A stretch of 64,000 nt of DNA from Archangium primigenium (GCF_016904885.1 NZ_JADWYI010000001.1:372001-436000), one strand, 5' to 3'. Positions 34,108 through 43,343 are shown, counted from the first letter of the stretch. A program made the numbers and translations. The notes: generated by a model not told the origin, from the sequence alone.

Positions 34108-35787
34108 ATGCACGAAGAACCCAAGGGAGACACAGGCTCGCCCAGGAGGTGGTGGACCGCGACGCGTGCAATCGCCCTCCTGGTATCGCAGTTGGCCTGT
34201 GCCACGCTCCACCCCTCGGGCGAAGCGTCAGGAAGACCGGTCCACGTACAGCGCCCGTCTCTCACTGAGACGCACCTCGCGTCCAAGACGAGCCCTGAGG
34301 CACAAGAGGATCGCATGGAGGCGGGCGACGGTCGTGCCCCCGTGCGACACCACCGGCAAGCACACGACGAACGTCCGGTGAATGAAGCGGAGGATGAACG
34401 AGGGCTGGGATGGCCTGACGGCGTAGGCGATGGCCGCCCCTACGCCGTCCCTATCGTCCTCGACTATTTCCAGGGATTCCTCCTGCACGCGGGAGTCCCC
34501 GCCACCGCGCTGCCCACGGATGGCCATTCGCTCCGTCCCCACCATGCGTTGGAGCTGGTGCCCCCATTGCTGGCCACGCCCGTGACGCTCGGGAACTTCG
34601 GTCCCCGGCGCATGGCGGCCCACCTCCTGCTGGGGGTCGCCCAAGGACAAGCACCCGTATCGAGGGATGAGTTGCACACGCGCATGGGTCGCTTCGCGCG
34701 GCTGCTCGTCCTGCGTCCGGATGGCTATCTGGTCAAACCCCTCACGGGCATTGCGGTACAGAAGGCAGGACCGCCCAGGCTCGCCGAGGACGGGACGTTG
34801 CGCGCGGGCGCTTTCGAGGTCGGCCCTTTCTACGCGATCGTCGGAGGGCAGCTCTTCCCGGTGGATGGAGCCCTGGACGTACCAAGCGGCGCGCACCCCG
34901 TGGGGCGCTACGCGCCGGACGATCATGCCGGCCTGGCGCTCGCCGAAGGGGCGGGCCTCGCGGTCGTCGACATGGTGGAAGGTCTCTATCGACTGGTCTT
35001 CCACACGGACGAGACGCTCCGGGAACTGGCCCACCTGCCAGCGACCGTGCGCCAGCTCTACGCGAATGCACCGCGACACTGGGAGGAGTTCCGCCACAAG
35101 CCCTACGCGGAGAGGGTTCGTACGGTGTCGCGGCTCGCGACGGGGATCGCGCTGACCGTGGGCTCCGCGGGAGCGGGGAGTGCGAAGGCGGCCACTTGGG
35201 GCGGTGCACTGGGAAGCACCACGACGCCCCTGCTGTCCCTCTCCGGAGAGGGACTTCTGGCGCTCCGCCTCGTGGCGGTGCCCACGGGCAGGGTCGTGTC
35301 CTCGGCAGGCCACGCACTGGGAGCGACCTACGTCCTGCACATGGCCCACACGGGACTGCCCGGTCCGGGAGGCGGGTGGCCGCCAGCGGGTGGGCCTGGC
35401 CACTGGGTGGAGGACGCCTCCAGCATGTCCGAGCAGGCCCGGACCTATCAGGCCCAGGTCACGGGTGCCCCCAAGGGCTGGGCCTACAAGGTCTGTCGCG
35501 GCGACAAGTGCGTGGACTACGACGGTTATGACTCCCGCACGGGCACACTGCTCGAAGCCAAGGCACGCGAATACGAGAAGTGGTTCGACGCCGACCTCCA
35601 GCCCAGGTGGGGATACGAAGGACTGGAGGGCATGGTGCAACAAGCCCGACGGCAGAAAGGACTCACCGGCGGGGTGCCACTTCGCTGGCACGTGGCGGAA
35701 GCGCGCATGGTGCCCATCCTCCAGCGGGCGTTCAGGGAGGCGCGGATCCCGGGTATAGAGGTCGTTCATACGCCGCCCCTGCCCTGA
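34108..35787 (+). CDS. Polymorphic toxin lipoprotein with Tox-REase-5 nuclease domain
   Basis: The 559-residue precursor has a signal-like segment ending VSQLACA, a loose lipobox that suggests lipidation. A long middle region follows (GPFYAIVGGQLFPVDGALD, ADDHAGLALAEG-type, LATGIALTVGSAGAGSAK, LRLVAVPTGRVVSSAGHALG). The C-terminal toxin domain, about residue 440 onwards, reads SEQARTYQAQVTGAPKGWAY, VDYDGYD and LLEAKA. Asp in VDYDGYD with Glu483-Ala-Lys485 is the D...ExK active-site layout of the restriction-endonuclease fold, and the whole block matches Tox-REase-5. It would cut nucleic acid in a recipient cell. An Imm52-type gene follows after 12 bases. The start is ATG 34108, downstream of AGGAG. 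Confidence 0.8.
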   Translation: MHEEPKGDTGSPRRWWTATRAIALLVSQLACATLHPSGEASGRPVHVQRPSLTETHLASKTSPEAQEDRMEAGDGRAPVRHHRQAHDERPVNEAEDERGLGWPDGVGDGRPYAVPIVLDYFQGFLLHAGVPATALPTDGHSLRPHHALELVPPLLATPVTLGNFGPRRMAAHLLLGVAQGQAPVSRDELHTRMGRFARLLVLRPDGYLVKPLTGIAVQKAGPPRLAEDGTLRAGAFEVGPFYAIVGGQLFPVDGALDVPSGAHPVGRYAPDDHAGLALAEGAGLAVVDMVEGLYRLVFHTDETLRELAHLPATVRQLYANAPRHWEEFRHKPYAERVRTVSRLATGIALTVGSAGAGSAKAATWGGALGSTTTPLLSLSGEGLLALRLVAVPTGRVVSSAGHALGATYVLHMAHTGLPGPGGGWPPAGGPGHWVEDASSMSEQARTYQAQVTGAPKGWAYKVCRGDKCVDYDGYDSRTGTLLEAKAREYEKWFDADLQPRWGYEGLEGMVQQARRQKGLTGGVPLRWHVAEARMVPILQRAFREARIPGIEVVHTPPLP

Positions 35788-35799
35788 GGCCCATCACGC

Positions 35800-36534
35800 A
35801 TGAGCGACTCCCATCTGGCGGGTGCCTACTGGGGCTGCCGCGAGGAATCCGCCGAGGCCTGCGCATCGCGCGCGGCATCCTTCTTCCAACTCCTGGCGGA
35901 CTGTCACCCCAGCTATGCGCGCTGGTACGAACAAGCCCGCTCGCCCAAGCAGGCGCTCCAGCAGCGCTTCGAGCCCACGCGGGACGCCTTCCTGCGCTTC
36001 TTCGGCCAGGGCAAGTACCAGAACGACGGCGATGGCTTCCATTTCAGTGCCTGGACCGGCCACGAGCGTCAGTCGGGTGAGGGCGGAGTGGTCATGCTCC
36101 ACTGTGGCTCGACCGCGACGGGAGGACCGAACAGCGTCCGGCTGTCCTTCCCCAAGGACGCCCCTGGCGTCGAGCCGCTGCTCACCGCCGCCGTGGCCGA
36201 ACGCGTGCTGAAGGCCCTCGCGCGAGCCTGGGAGCCCGAGTGGGCCCTCGTAACGGGAGACGGACTTTGGGAGGAGTTCTCGCGCCATGACGAGGCGGAC
36301 ACCTTCCTCGGGTGGATGACCTACCTTCCCCGGCTCCGGGAGGGGCTGCCTTCCCTCCCGGAGCCCGTCCGCATCGAATCCGTGGGGGACACGGGCAGCC
36401 TCATCGTCCTGGCGCCAGAGCGTTTCACTCGCAACGACTCCGAGCGGGTGGCACTGGGCCACCAGGTGCAACGGCTTCTTGAGGAGCGGGGTTTTCTCGG
36501 GAAGATGACGGCGACCGACGCGGGGATCGCCTGA
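35800..36534 (+). CDS. Imm52-type immunity protein
   Basis: The 244-residue soluble protein lies 12 bases after the Tox-REase-5 toxin gene. Its beginning (LAGAYWGCREESAEACASRA) and later FHFSAWTGHE, WEPEWALVTGDGLWEEF and GWMTYLPRL fit Imm52, the immunity family usually paired with Tox-REase-5. It has no signal peptide, as expected for an inhibitor that acts in the cytoplasm of the protected cell. Context and family agree; binding to this toxin has not been shown. Confidence 0.78.
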   Translation: MSDSHLAGAYWGCREESAEACASRAASFFQLLADCHPSYARWYEQARSPKQALQQRFEPTRDAFLRFFGQGKYQNDGDGFHFSAWTGHERQSGEGGVVMLHCGSTATGGPNSVRLSFPKDAPGVEPLLTAAVAERVLKALARAWEPEWALVTGDGLWEEFSRHDEADTFLGWMTYLPRLREGLPSLPEPVRIESVGDTGSLIVLAPERFTRNDSERVALGHQVQRLLEERGFLGKMTATDAGIA

Positions 36535-36648
36535 GCGGAAGCACCCGCGCATCCGCTTCCCTCCCCGCCTGTCCGGATGGCGCGTGCAAAGCCTCCGGTT
36601 CTGGCGCAGAACACCGGGACGCGGGCGGCAGGCGCGAGAGGACGGACG

Positions 36649-37854
36649 ATGCACGAGGGACTGGTGGGAGCCACGGGCAAGGTGGCGTCATGGTTGGAGC
36701 TGTCGGCGGGCGCGCTCGCCACGAACGTGGCCACGCTGCGCGCGCTGTCCACCGAGACCGGGGGCCCTCGCTCCCTGGGCGCCGTGCTCAAGGGCAACGC
36801 CTATGGCCATGGCCTCGCCCAGGCGCTGCCCCTCGTCCATCCCCTCGTCGACGTCCTCTACTTCATCACCCCGGGAGACGCCCTCGCCGTCCGGGCCCAT
36901 GAACGCGCGCTCGGCCTGCCCGCCCGGCAGGTGCTCGTCATCGGGGCCGTGGACGCCGAGGAGGCCGTGGCCCTCGCCTATTCGGGCATCGAGGCGGTGC
37001 TCGGCGATGGCACCTGGCCGGGCCTCGTGGCCGAGCTGCGCCGGGCCCAGGTCCCCCACCCGCTCCGGGTGCACGTGCACGTGGACACGGGCCTCGGCCG
37101 CGAGGGCTTCACCCCGGGGCAGCTCGCCGCGGGCGAGCTCGACTTCCTGCGCGACGCGGCGGACGTGATTCGTGTCGTGGGCGTGCTGAGCCACTTCGCC
37201 AACACCGAGGACGTGACCGAGCAGCAGTACGCCGAGTCCCAGCTCGACGTGTTCGAGGCCGGGCTGACGGCCCTGCGCGCCCGCGTGCCCGTCCAGGAGC
37301 CCGTGCAACGGCACATGGCCGCGAGCGCGGCGACGCTCGTGCTGCCCCGGGCCCGCTATGACGCGCAGCGCGTGGGCATCTCGCTGTATGGGCTGTGGCC
37401 CTCGGTGGAGACGCGGCTGTCCGCGCGGCTGGTGCTCGGCCGCGTGCCGGAGTTGAAGCCCGTGCTCTCCTGGCGCTGCCCGAGTCAGGTCGTCAAGTGG
37501 CTGCCCGCGGGCAGCTACGTCGGCTACGGGTGCACCTACCGGTGCGCGGACGCCACGCGGGTGGCGGTGCTGCCGGTGGGCTACTTCGATGGCTACCCCC
37601 GACTCCTGTCGGGCAAGGCGCACGTGCTGGTGAACGGCCGGCGCTGCCCGGTGGTGGGCCGGGTGATGATGAACCACGTCATCGTGGACGTGACCCACGC
37701 CACGCGCGACGAGCGCCCCCTGGTGGCGACGCTGCTCGGCCAGGACGGCGACGAGCACCTGCACGCCGAGACGCTCGCCACCTGGGCCCAGACCATCAAC
37801 TACGAGCTGCTCACCCGGCTGGGCGCCCACCTCAAGCGCGTCGTCGCGCCCTGA
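36649..37854 (+). CDS. alr: Alanine racemase
   Basis: This PLP enzyme interconverts L- and D-alanine for peptidoglycan. At 401 residues it has the expected length. The cofactor Lys is Lys48 in AVLKGNAYGHG, and Tyr293 in VGYGCTY is the second catalytic base. LPVGYFDGYPR and GRVMMNHVIVDVT match the C-terminal domain, though the usual GRVCMD reads GRVMMN here. The substrate-specificity pocket differs somewhat from Bacillus Alr, so a broader amino-acid range is possible. The start is ATG 36649, preceded by GAGAGGA; an ATG at 36577 would add 24 residues not seen in the family. It lies downstream of the toxin unit but probably on its own transcript. Confidence 0.88.
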   Translation: MHEGLVGATGKVASWLELSAGALATNVATLRALSTETGGPRSLGAVLKGNAYGHGLAQALPLVHPLVDVLYFITPGDALAVRAHERALGLPARQVLVIGAVDAEEAVALAYSGIEAVLGDGTWPGLVAELRRAQVPHPLRVHVHVDTGLGREGFTPGQLAAGELDFLRDAADVIRVVGVLSHFANTEDVTEQQYAESQLDVFEAGLTALRARVPVQEPVQRHMAASAATLVLPRARYDAQRVGISLYGLWPSVETRLSARLVLGRVPELKPVLSWRCPSQVVKWLPAGSYVGYGCTYRCADATRVAVLPVGYFDGYPRLLSGKAHVLVNGRRCPVVGRVMMNHVIVDVTHATRDERPLVATLLGQDGDEHLHAETLATWAQTINYELLTRLGAHLKRVVAP

Positions 37855-37855
37855 C

Positions 37856-38959
37856 TCACGGGGCCAGCGCGGGCGTGCAGCCAAACACAGACATGTCCTC
37901 GGTCACCGTGGCGCAGGACCAGCCGGACTGACAGGGCTCGGGGGCCAGGGGGTCGCACTGGCGGAAGCAGGTGCTCGCCGTGGCGCTGCCCATGCCGCAC
38001 ACCTGGCCCGCCCCGCAGCTATCCTGGCGCGTGGAGTCACAGACCCGCGCGCACCAGAACGTGGCCCGCCCCCGGGACATGCGCAGGTTGCACCGCTCCC
38101 CCTCGGCGCAGGGGCTGTCCTGACACGCCCCCTGGGCGTCCTGGAGGCACTGGTAGTCCCCCTCGCGCACCCGCGCGCAGTGCTGGCCCTCGGCGCACCC
38201 CCGCCGCTGGCAGTCCGGGAAGCAGCCCGGCCCCTCCAGGCCCTCGGCGCAGGTGAAGCCCGCCTCGCACCGCACGCGCCCATCGAGCGTGCACGGCGGG
38301 GCACACACCTGATTCACGCACCGCAGGCCCTCGCGGCAGGAGCCCGCGGCGGACAAGGGCAAGGCATCACACGGCTCGCCCGGGCCGCGCACGCCCTCGG
38401 GGGCGCAGCGGCGCACGACGATGCCCGTGGCCCCGGTCGTCACCGCGCGGCAGACGTCCCCCGGAAAGCAGTGGCCGTCGGCCTCGCACTCCGACGCCAT
38501 GCACTCGAAGCGGCGCGTCTGCCGGTTGGCGACGCACCCCTGCCCCTGGGGACAATCGCCATCCGCGCGGCAGCTCCCGCAGGACAGCCCCTCGGCCCCC
38601 GGCGTGCAGCGCATGGCCGAAACGGGCAGCCCATCGGACGCGAGCTCGTGGGCGGCCAGCGGCAGCACCACCCCGGCGGAAGGCGGCGAGACACTCGGCA
38701 CGGGGGTCGGCGCGAACGAGGCCGGCACCGGGGCGGGCGCGGGGCTCGCGCGGATCTCCACCGCCGCGGGCTCGCGCCTGGCGGGCGCACCGCGACCCTG
38801 GGGGGCCGAGGCGAGCACCTGGGGCGTGGGGAGCGGAGGCGTCCACGCGTCGGCGGGGGGCAGCGCCGCGGACCACAGGAGCACCAACAGTCCCGGACCC
38901 GCGCACGCGAGCGCCACCCGACCCGAGCGCCCCGTCCGTCTGCCGTCGCGGTTCAGCAC
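37856..38959 (-). CDS. Secreted Cys-rich repeat protein
   Basis: The 367-residue precursor starts at GTG 38959, with an N-terminal membrane or signal segment (VALACAGPGLLVLLWSAAL). A Pro/Ala/Val-rich spacer follows, then from about residue 145 a long chain of Cys motifs: CGSCRADGDCPQGQGCV, CEADGHCFPGDVC, CAEGLEGPGCFPDC, CAEGQHCARV, CQDSPCAEGERCN. These match the EB/Dickkopf-like modules common in myxobacterial surface proteins. Disulfide formation outside the cytoplasm is expected. It overlaps the end of the tiny Cys-rich peptide gene upstream by seven bases and ends one base from the convergent alanine racemase stop. Confidence 0.65.
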   Translation of the reverse strand: MLNRDGRRTGRSGRVALACAGPGLLVLLWSAALPPADAWTPPLPTPQVLASAPQGRGAPARREPAAVEIRASPAPAPVPASFAPTPVPSVSPPSAGVVLPLAAHELASDGLPVSAMRCTPGAEGLSCGSCRADGDCPQGQGCVANRQTRRFECMASECEADGHCFPGDVCRAVTTGATGIVVRRCAPEGVRGPGEPCDALPLSAAGSCREGLRCVNQVCAPPCTLDGRVRCEAGFTCAEGLEGPGCFPDCQRRGCAEGQHCARVREGDYQCLQDAQGACQDSPCAEGERCNLRMSRGRATFWCARVCDSTRQDSCGAGQVCGMGSATASTCFRQCDPLAPEPCQSGWSCATVTEDMSVFGCTPALAP

Positions 38960-39129
38960 GCGGCCACACCGCAGCACAGCAGCTGGCCACCGTCCGTGCC
39001 GCAGCCGCAGGGGGCGCACTGCCAGCAGTCCTTGCGCATCGCATACGCCGCGCCGCCCCCGCACAGCACCGCCGCCGTGCCAAGGGCCAACATCCAGCGC
39101 CGCCAGACCGCCTTCTTGTTCGTCCGCAT
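38953..39129 (-). CDS. Tiny secreted Cys-rich peptide
   Basis: The 58-residue precursor has a charged start and a membrane/signal segment (WMLALGTAAVLCGGGAAYA). About 28 mature residues follow with seven Cys (DCWQCAPCGCG, LLCCG, AAC). The start ATG 39129 has GGAGGT four bases upstream, the strongest ribosome site nearby. Its TGA lies inside the first codons of the larger Cys-rich protein (seven-base overlap), so the two are coupled. It could be a disulfide-rich structural peptide or a metal-binding peptide; function unknown. Confidence 0.6.
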   Translation of the reverse strand: MRTNKKAVWRRWMLALGTAAVLCGGGAAYAMRKDCWQCAPCGCGTDGGQLLCCGVAAC

Positions 39130-39524
39130 GATGACCTCCGGGATGATGACTGCAGGAATCCCCCCCACCCACCACACAGCACCGGACAGATCGCTCGTGC
39201 GCGGGCCCCCCTGGACACACCCGTCCCACGCAACGCCTGGGGTTGGGCGCTTTCGCCCCGACCTCAGGTGTCATCCAACCTAACCAAGAGGCCCATCCCA
39301 CGGGAGGCCTGGAGTGGGCGACCGTGTACCCACCAACTCACCCCACGGGACAGGGGGGCTGACCGGCAGTACGCCCTCGCGTGACGTGGAGGGTCGACTC
39401 CGCGCGTCAACGCCTCGCGTGTCGGGAGCGCGGGGAGACGAACCTGAACGCTGTTACAATCCGCGGCGCGGCGCGGCTCCCCCGGCGCCGCCTCCCCCCT
39501 CTCAAGACAATCAGGAGAAGAACC
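39130..39524. other. Divergent intergenic region with possible promoter
   Basis: These 395 bases separate the Cys-rich peptide gene from the lipase gene. TACAAT at 39455-39460 could be a -10 box for the lipase, but no matching -35 is seen. No frame, RNA gene or repeat is convincing. Confidence 0.3.
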
Positions 39525-40535
39525 ATGCAGCTGCGTCATTCCCTCTCATTGATGGGCGCGCTGGTGTTGGGCTCGCTGGTGAGTGGTTGCGGTCCCGAGC
39601 AGGACGCCGCCGCCGAGGCCGCCCCGGTCAGCCTCCGGCAGGCGGAGCTGTCCACGACGGGCGTCACCTCGCACTTCGCCACGTGGCTCAAGAGCAACGG
39701 GTACGAGCCCGCGTACAACCTGGTGCGCGCGGACCTGGACGGCGGCAGCTACGGCGGCAAGGCGAGTTCCTCGGACACGGTGGTCAACCAGCCCGTCATC
39801 TTCATCCACGGCAACTCGGACAAGGCCATTGGCACGGGCGGCCTGGGGCAGTCCGGCTGGAACGCCTCCATCGAGTACTTCCAGAGCAAGGGCTACAAGA
39901 CGAGCGAGCTGTACGCCACGACGTGGGGGCCCGCGAGCGCGTCCATGTCCGCCTACCAGTACCACTCGAAGACGAACGTGATGAAGGTGCGCAAGTTCAT
40001 CGAGGCGGTGAAGGCGTATACGGGCGCCGCCAAGGTGGACGTCATCGCGCACTCCATGGGCGTGACGCTGGCGCGCAAGGCCATCCTCGGCGGCTACGCC
40101 ACGGACGCGCTCGAGGGCGGCCGGTACTACATCGGCGAGCCCCTGACGTCCTCGGTGGACACCTTCGTGGGCATCGCGGGCGCCAACCTCGGGCTCACCT
40201 CGTGCTACCAGACGGGCACCACCACGTACACCTGCGGCAACACCAACGGCCTCTACCCCGGCTACATGACGGCGTTCGGCGTGAGCGGCCGCTCCAACTA
40301 CCTGGATGACCTGCTCGCCCAGAAGGGCTTCGAGGGCGCCTTCCGCTACAGCATCTACTCCACCGCGGACGAGATCGTCGGCTACGGGGGCGTGGTGTAC
40401 GGCAGCTACACCTCGCAGATTCCCGGGCAGACGGGCGAGAAGCGCTACTCGTCCGCGCCCTACGGTCACTTCAACTCGAAGGACCTCACCGGCGCGGTGC
40501 AGTGGAGCATGGTGAACAAGCACGCCGTGCCCTGA
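39525..40535 (+). CDS. Lipase class 2-type lipoprotein
   Basis: The 336-residue precursor has a lipobox (LGSLVSGCG). It is an alpha/beta hydrolase of the EstA/lipase 2 kind: VIFIHGNSDKA forms the oxyanion region, and DVIAHSMGVTLARKA holds the nucleophile Ser. Candidate Asp is in STADEIVGYGG and His in APYGHFNSKDLTG. It would hydrolyse lipid esters at the cell surface. The start is ATG 39525 after CAGGAG; earlier in-frame starts lack a signal peptide. A terminator hairpin follows. Confidence 0.85.
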   Translation: MQLRHSLSLMGALVLGSLVSGCGPEQDAAAEAAPVSLRQAELSTTGVTSHFATWLKSNGYEPAYNLVRADLDGGSYGGKASSSDTVVNQPVIFIHGNSDKAIGTGGLGQSGWNASIEYFQSKGYKTSELYATTWGPASASMSAYQYHSKTNVMKVRKFIEAVKAYTGAAKVDVIAHSMGVTLARKAILGGYATDALEGGRYYIGEPLTSSVDTFVGIAGANLGLTSCYQTGTTTYTCGNTNGLYPGYMTAFGVSGRSNYLDDLLAQKGFEGAFRYSIYSTADEIVGYGGVVYGSYTSQIPGQTGEKRYSSAPYGHFNSKDLTGAVQWSMVNKHAVP

Positions 40536-40554
40536 GTCCCCGCGGGGGCCGGGG

Positions 40555-40580
40555 CCCCGGAGCGCACACGGGCTCCGGGG
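40555..40580. terminator. Bidirectional hairpin between lipase and hydrolase genes
   Basis: CCCCGGAGC (40555-40563) pairs with GCTCCGGGG (40572-40580) around an eight-base loop. It lies 19 bases after the lipase stop and 10 bases from the stop of the convergent hydrolase gene. Confidence 0.65.
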
Positions 40581-40590
40581 TGCCGGGCGG

Positions 40591-41625
40591 CTACGGCGTG
40601 GCGGGCGGCGGCGCGAGCCCCTCCAGGAAGCCGAGCACCCGGGGGTTGTAGGCCTCCGGGCAGTCCATCTGCACGGTGTGCCCGCAGCCGGCGAGCCCCA
40701 CCAGCGTGGAGCCGGCGATGCGCTCGTGGCCGTAGCGCATGACGTCCCGTGCCCAGCCGCCGTGGAGGAAGGCATTGGGGATGAGGCGGTCGGCCTCGCC
40801 GTAGATGATGAGCGTGGGCACGGCCACTTGGGCGAGGCTGTCGCGCACGAAGTCGTTGTGGGCCAGCCCGTTCACGGTGCGCACGTTGGCGTAGGCGTAG
40901 GCGTCGAACTCGGGGCTCCTGGCCACGCGCACGCGCTCCTCGATGAGCCAGTCGAGCTCCGGCCGCCAGTGCTCGAAGTTGCCCTGCCGCACGCTGCCCC
41001 AGATGGCGTACTCGGTCGCGCTCTTGATGAAGGAGGTGCTGAAGGCGCGCTTGAACCAAGCCTTCTCGCGGGGGCTGAAGTGCTCGAAGCCCGCGGGCGA
41101 GGTGAGCACGAGCGCCTGGACGTCCTGGGGGTAGCGCAGGGCGTAGGACAGCGCCGTCTGGCCGCCCATGGAGTGGCCCACGAGGATGGGCCGGGGGGCG
41201 CCGAGCTTCCGGGAGAACTCGTGCACCACGTCCGCCATGGCCTCCATGGTGTAGGGGAAGGAGGCGGGCTTGTCGGACTTGCCAAAGCCCGGCAGGTCCA
41301 GGGCGAGCACGCGGTAGCCCTGGGCGGCGAAGGCATCCAGCTGGTAGCGCCAGAACTTCAGGTACGAGCCCAGCCCGTGGATGAACACGATCGTGCGGGT
41401 GCCCTGGGGGTTGAGCTCGACGTAGGCCACCTCGGGCACCTGCTGGAGGGCGAGCGCGGCGGCGGTGTCCGGCAGGGCTAGGCGCGCGGTGGGCCAGGGC
41501 TTGCCGTCGGTGGAGGAGTAGTCGAAGTCCTGGAAGGACAGGGCCGGACGCGCGGCGTACGAGGTGACGCAGCCGGAGGAGAGGCCCGCCAGGGCGAGCA
41601 GGGCCCATGCGATGGGAGTCTTCAT
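40591..41625 (-). CDS. Alpha/beta hydrolase lipoprotein
   Basis: The 344-residue precursor has a lipobox (LALAGLSSGCV). The hydrolase fold shows TIVFIHGLGSYLKFW, VLALDLPGFGKSDKP, and ILVGHSMGGQTAL with the nucleophile Ser. An acid lies in IIYGEADRLIP and His in LAGCGHTVQMD. The cap region is larger than in simple esterases. It is the last gene of a leftward cluster with a TetR regulator, KAS III-like protein, acyl-CoA ligase, lipoprotein and beta-barrel. It starts two bases from the beta-barrel gene stop, so it is in the same operon and probably acts on a lipid-like substrate in the envelope. Confidence 0.85.
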   Translation of the reverse strand: MKTPIAWALLALAGLSSGCVTSYAARPALSFQDFDYSSTDGKPWPTARLALPDTAAALALQQVPEVAYVELNPQGTRTIVFIHGLGSYLKFWRYQLDAFAAQGYRVLALDLPGFGKSDKPASFPYTMEAMADVVHEFSRKLGAPRPILVGHSMGGQTALSYALRYPQDVQALVLTSPAGFEHFSPREKAWFKRAFSTSFIKSATEYAIWGSVRQGNFEHWRPELDWLIEERVRVARSPEFDAYAYANVRTVNGLAHNDFVRDSLAQVAVPTLIIYGEADRLIPNAFLHGGWARDVMRYGHERIAGSTLVGLAGCGHTVQMDCPEAYNPRVLGFLEGLAPPPATP

Positions 41626-41627
41626 GG

Positions 41628-43289
41628 TCAGAACGCGTACCAGGTGAAGGTGGTGAAGCCGGCCCAGGGGTTGGTGGTGACGAAGGTGTTGCCGCTGTAG
41701 AAGTTGCCCCGGAACAGGTAGCCCGCGTGCAGGCCCACGCTCATGAGGTAGCGGAGGGTGTAGCGCAGCTCCGCGTTGATCTCCGTGCCCAGCACCCGGC
41801 CGCGCGCCGTGCCCGCGGTGAGCTCGGTGGGCGTGACGGAGCTCTGGGCATACCCCGCGCCCACCTTCAGGTGCAGCTTGTTGGGGATGAGGTCATACGC
41901 GCCCGTGGCCAGCAGGGCCTGGAGGCCGTAGCCCTGGTTGGACAGGTCCGTCACCGCGCCCGTGTAGTTGTTCACGGTGCTGGTGAAGGGGAAGAGCAAG
42001 AGCATCTTGTGGTTGAACCACACCGCGCCGGGCAGGCCGTACTGGTTGAGCGTGAAGGCGCTCGTGTAGCGGCCGTCGTTGAGGTCCGAGTCGCCCGTGG
42101 AGAACATGCCCTCGAGCGTCAGCAAGTCGTTCGACGTGCGCCCGTAGTTGTAGAGCACCTCCAGGTTGGCGGACAGGCCGCCGATGTCCACCGCGCGGTT
42201 GAGCGTGGTGTCTTCCTTGGTGCTGGTGAAGCGGCCGCCGTTGTACATGACGAAGCCGGAGGCGCCGAGCCGGCCGGTGCGGAAGTCGATGTTGTGGTGG
42301 AAGTTGGCGCCGAGCCAGCCCACCCAACCCGTGGGCCGGTCGATGTTGAAGCGCGCGGTGCCCACGAAGTACGGCAGGCCCGTGGACGAGGGGCCGCTCT
42401 TCACCAGGCCCTCGAAGGCGTAGGCGTCGCCCTTGGTGTCGTCGCGCAGGTACCACGCGGACACGCCCACGTTCGTGCCGGGCGCCAGGGACCAGGCGTA
42501 GTCGGCCATGCCGAGGATGGCGTACTTGAGCCGCGGGTCGCTCAAGAGCGCCTTGTCCGACTGCGCGCTGCCCAGCGGCAAGAGGCTCAGGCGGCCGTGG
42601 TGGCGCCCGCGGATGCCGAAGGCCGACAGGCCCGTGGCGTCGCTGCCCAGGAAGGCCAGCTTGTAGCCGGTGCGGATGATGTCGTTGAGGCTCGTGCGCG
42701 TGGGATCGAAGTACGCGTCGTAGACGGGCTGGGTGCCCACGATGAGCGCGAGTTCGCTCGGCTTGCGCGTGGGGTAGAGCGCGACGTTGACGTTCTTCGT
42801 CTGGATGTTGACCTGGTCGGCGTTGAAGCCGCCACCCTCGTTCTGCTGCAGGGCGTTGGCCGAGCGGCCCCAGAGATAGTCCACCTCCAGCTGGGCGCGG
42901 AAGCTCGCCAGGCCGTCCATGAAGTGGGGGCTGTACTCGAGGACGGGAATCCAGCGCTGCTCCACCCAGAAGGCCGAGCGCCCGGGCGTCACCGTCACCG
43001 CACTGCCCGCGCCCACGCCGAAGGGCCCGAGCGACACGCCCTTGAGCCCGGCGGGGTCGGCGATGAGGTTGGTGGCCGAGGCCCGGGTGAAGAAGTAGTT
43101 GATGAGGGTGAACTCGCGCGGCTCGGCGTCCTCGGCGCGGTCGCGCGTGTCATACCAGCCGGCGTAGGCCCCCGGCAGGGGCGGGCTCGCCTGGGCCCAG
43201 GCGGGCGAGGCGAGCCCCATGAGGCCCAGGGCCAGCGCCAGCGCACTCCCTCCCGGTCGTCTGTCTGTCTCGGAAAACCGCCACGTCAT
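41628..43289 (-). CDS. Outer-membrane beta-barrel protein
   Basis: The 553-residue precursor has a signal peptide (LALALGLMGLASPAWAQ). Many alternating amphipathic strands follow and it ends in TTFTWYAF, the C-terminal Phe recognised by BAM. Strand-like segments with aromatic belts recur, for example WVGWLGANFHHN, FVMYNGGRF, NLEVLYNYG and LHAGYLFRGNFYS. It is probably a channel for hydrophobic or aromatic substrates, given its lipid-metabolism neighbours; the exact family is not recognised. It lies between a lipoprotein and a hydrolase gene on the same strand. Confidence 0.7.
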   Translation of the reverse strand: MTWRFSETDRRPGGSALALALGLMGLASPAWAQASPPLPGAYAGWYDTRDRAEDAEPREFTLINYFFTRASATNLIADPAGLKGVSLGPFGVGAGSAVTVTPGRSAFWVEQRWIPVLEYSPHFMDGLASFRAQLEVDYLWGRSANALQQNEGGGFNADQVNIQTKNVNVALYPTRKPSELALIVGTQPVYDAYFDPTRTSLNDIIRTGYKLAFLGSDATGLSAFGIRGRHHGRLSLLPLGSAQSDKALLSDPRLKYAILGMADYAWSLAPGTNVGVSAWYLRDDTKGDAYAFEGLVKSGPSSTGLPYFVGTARFNIDRPTGWVGWLGANFHHNIDFRTGRLGASGFVMYNGGRFTSTKEDTTLNRAVDIGGLSANLEVLYNYGRTSNDLLTLEGMFSTGDSDLNDGRYTSAFTLNQYGLPGAVWFNHKMLLLFPFTSTVNNYTGAVTDLSNQGYGLQALLATGAYDLIPNKLHLKVGAGYAQSSVTPTELTAGTARGRVLGTEINAELRYTLRYLMSVGLHAGYLFRGNFYSGNTFVTTNPWAGFTTFTWYAF

Positions 43290-43343
43290 GTCCGTCTCGT
43301 CTCCGGGGAAGGGGGGGCCGCACGCCGGCGCGGCACGGGTGGA

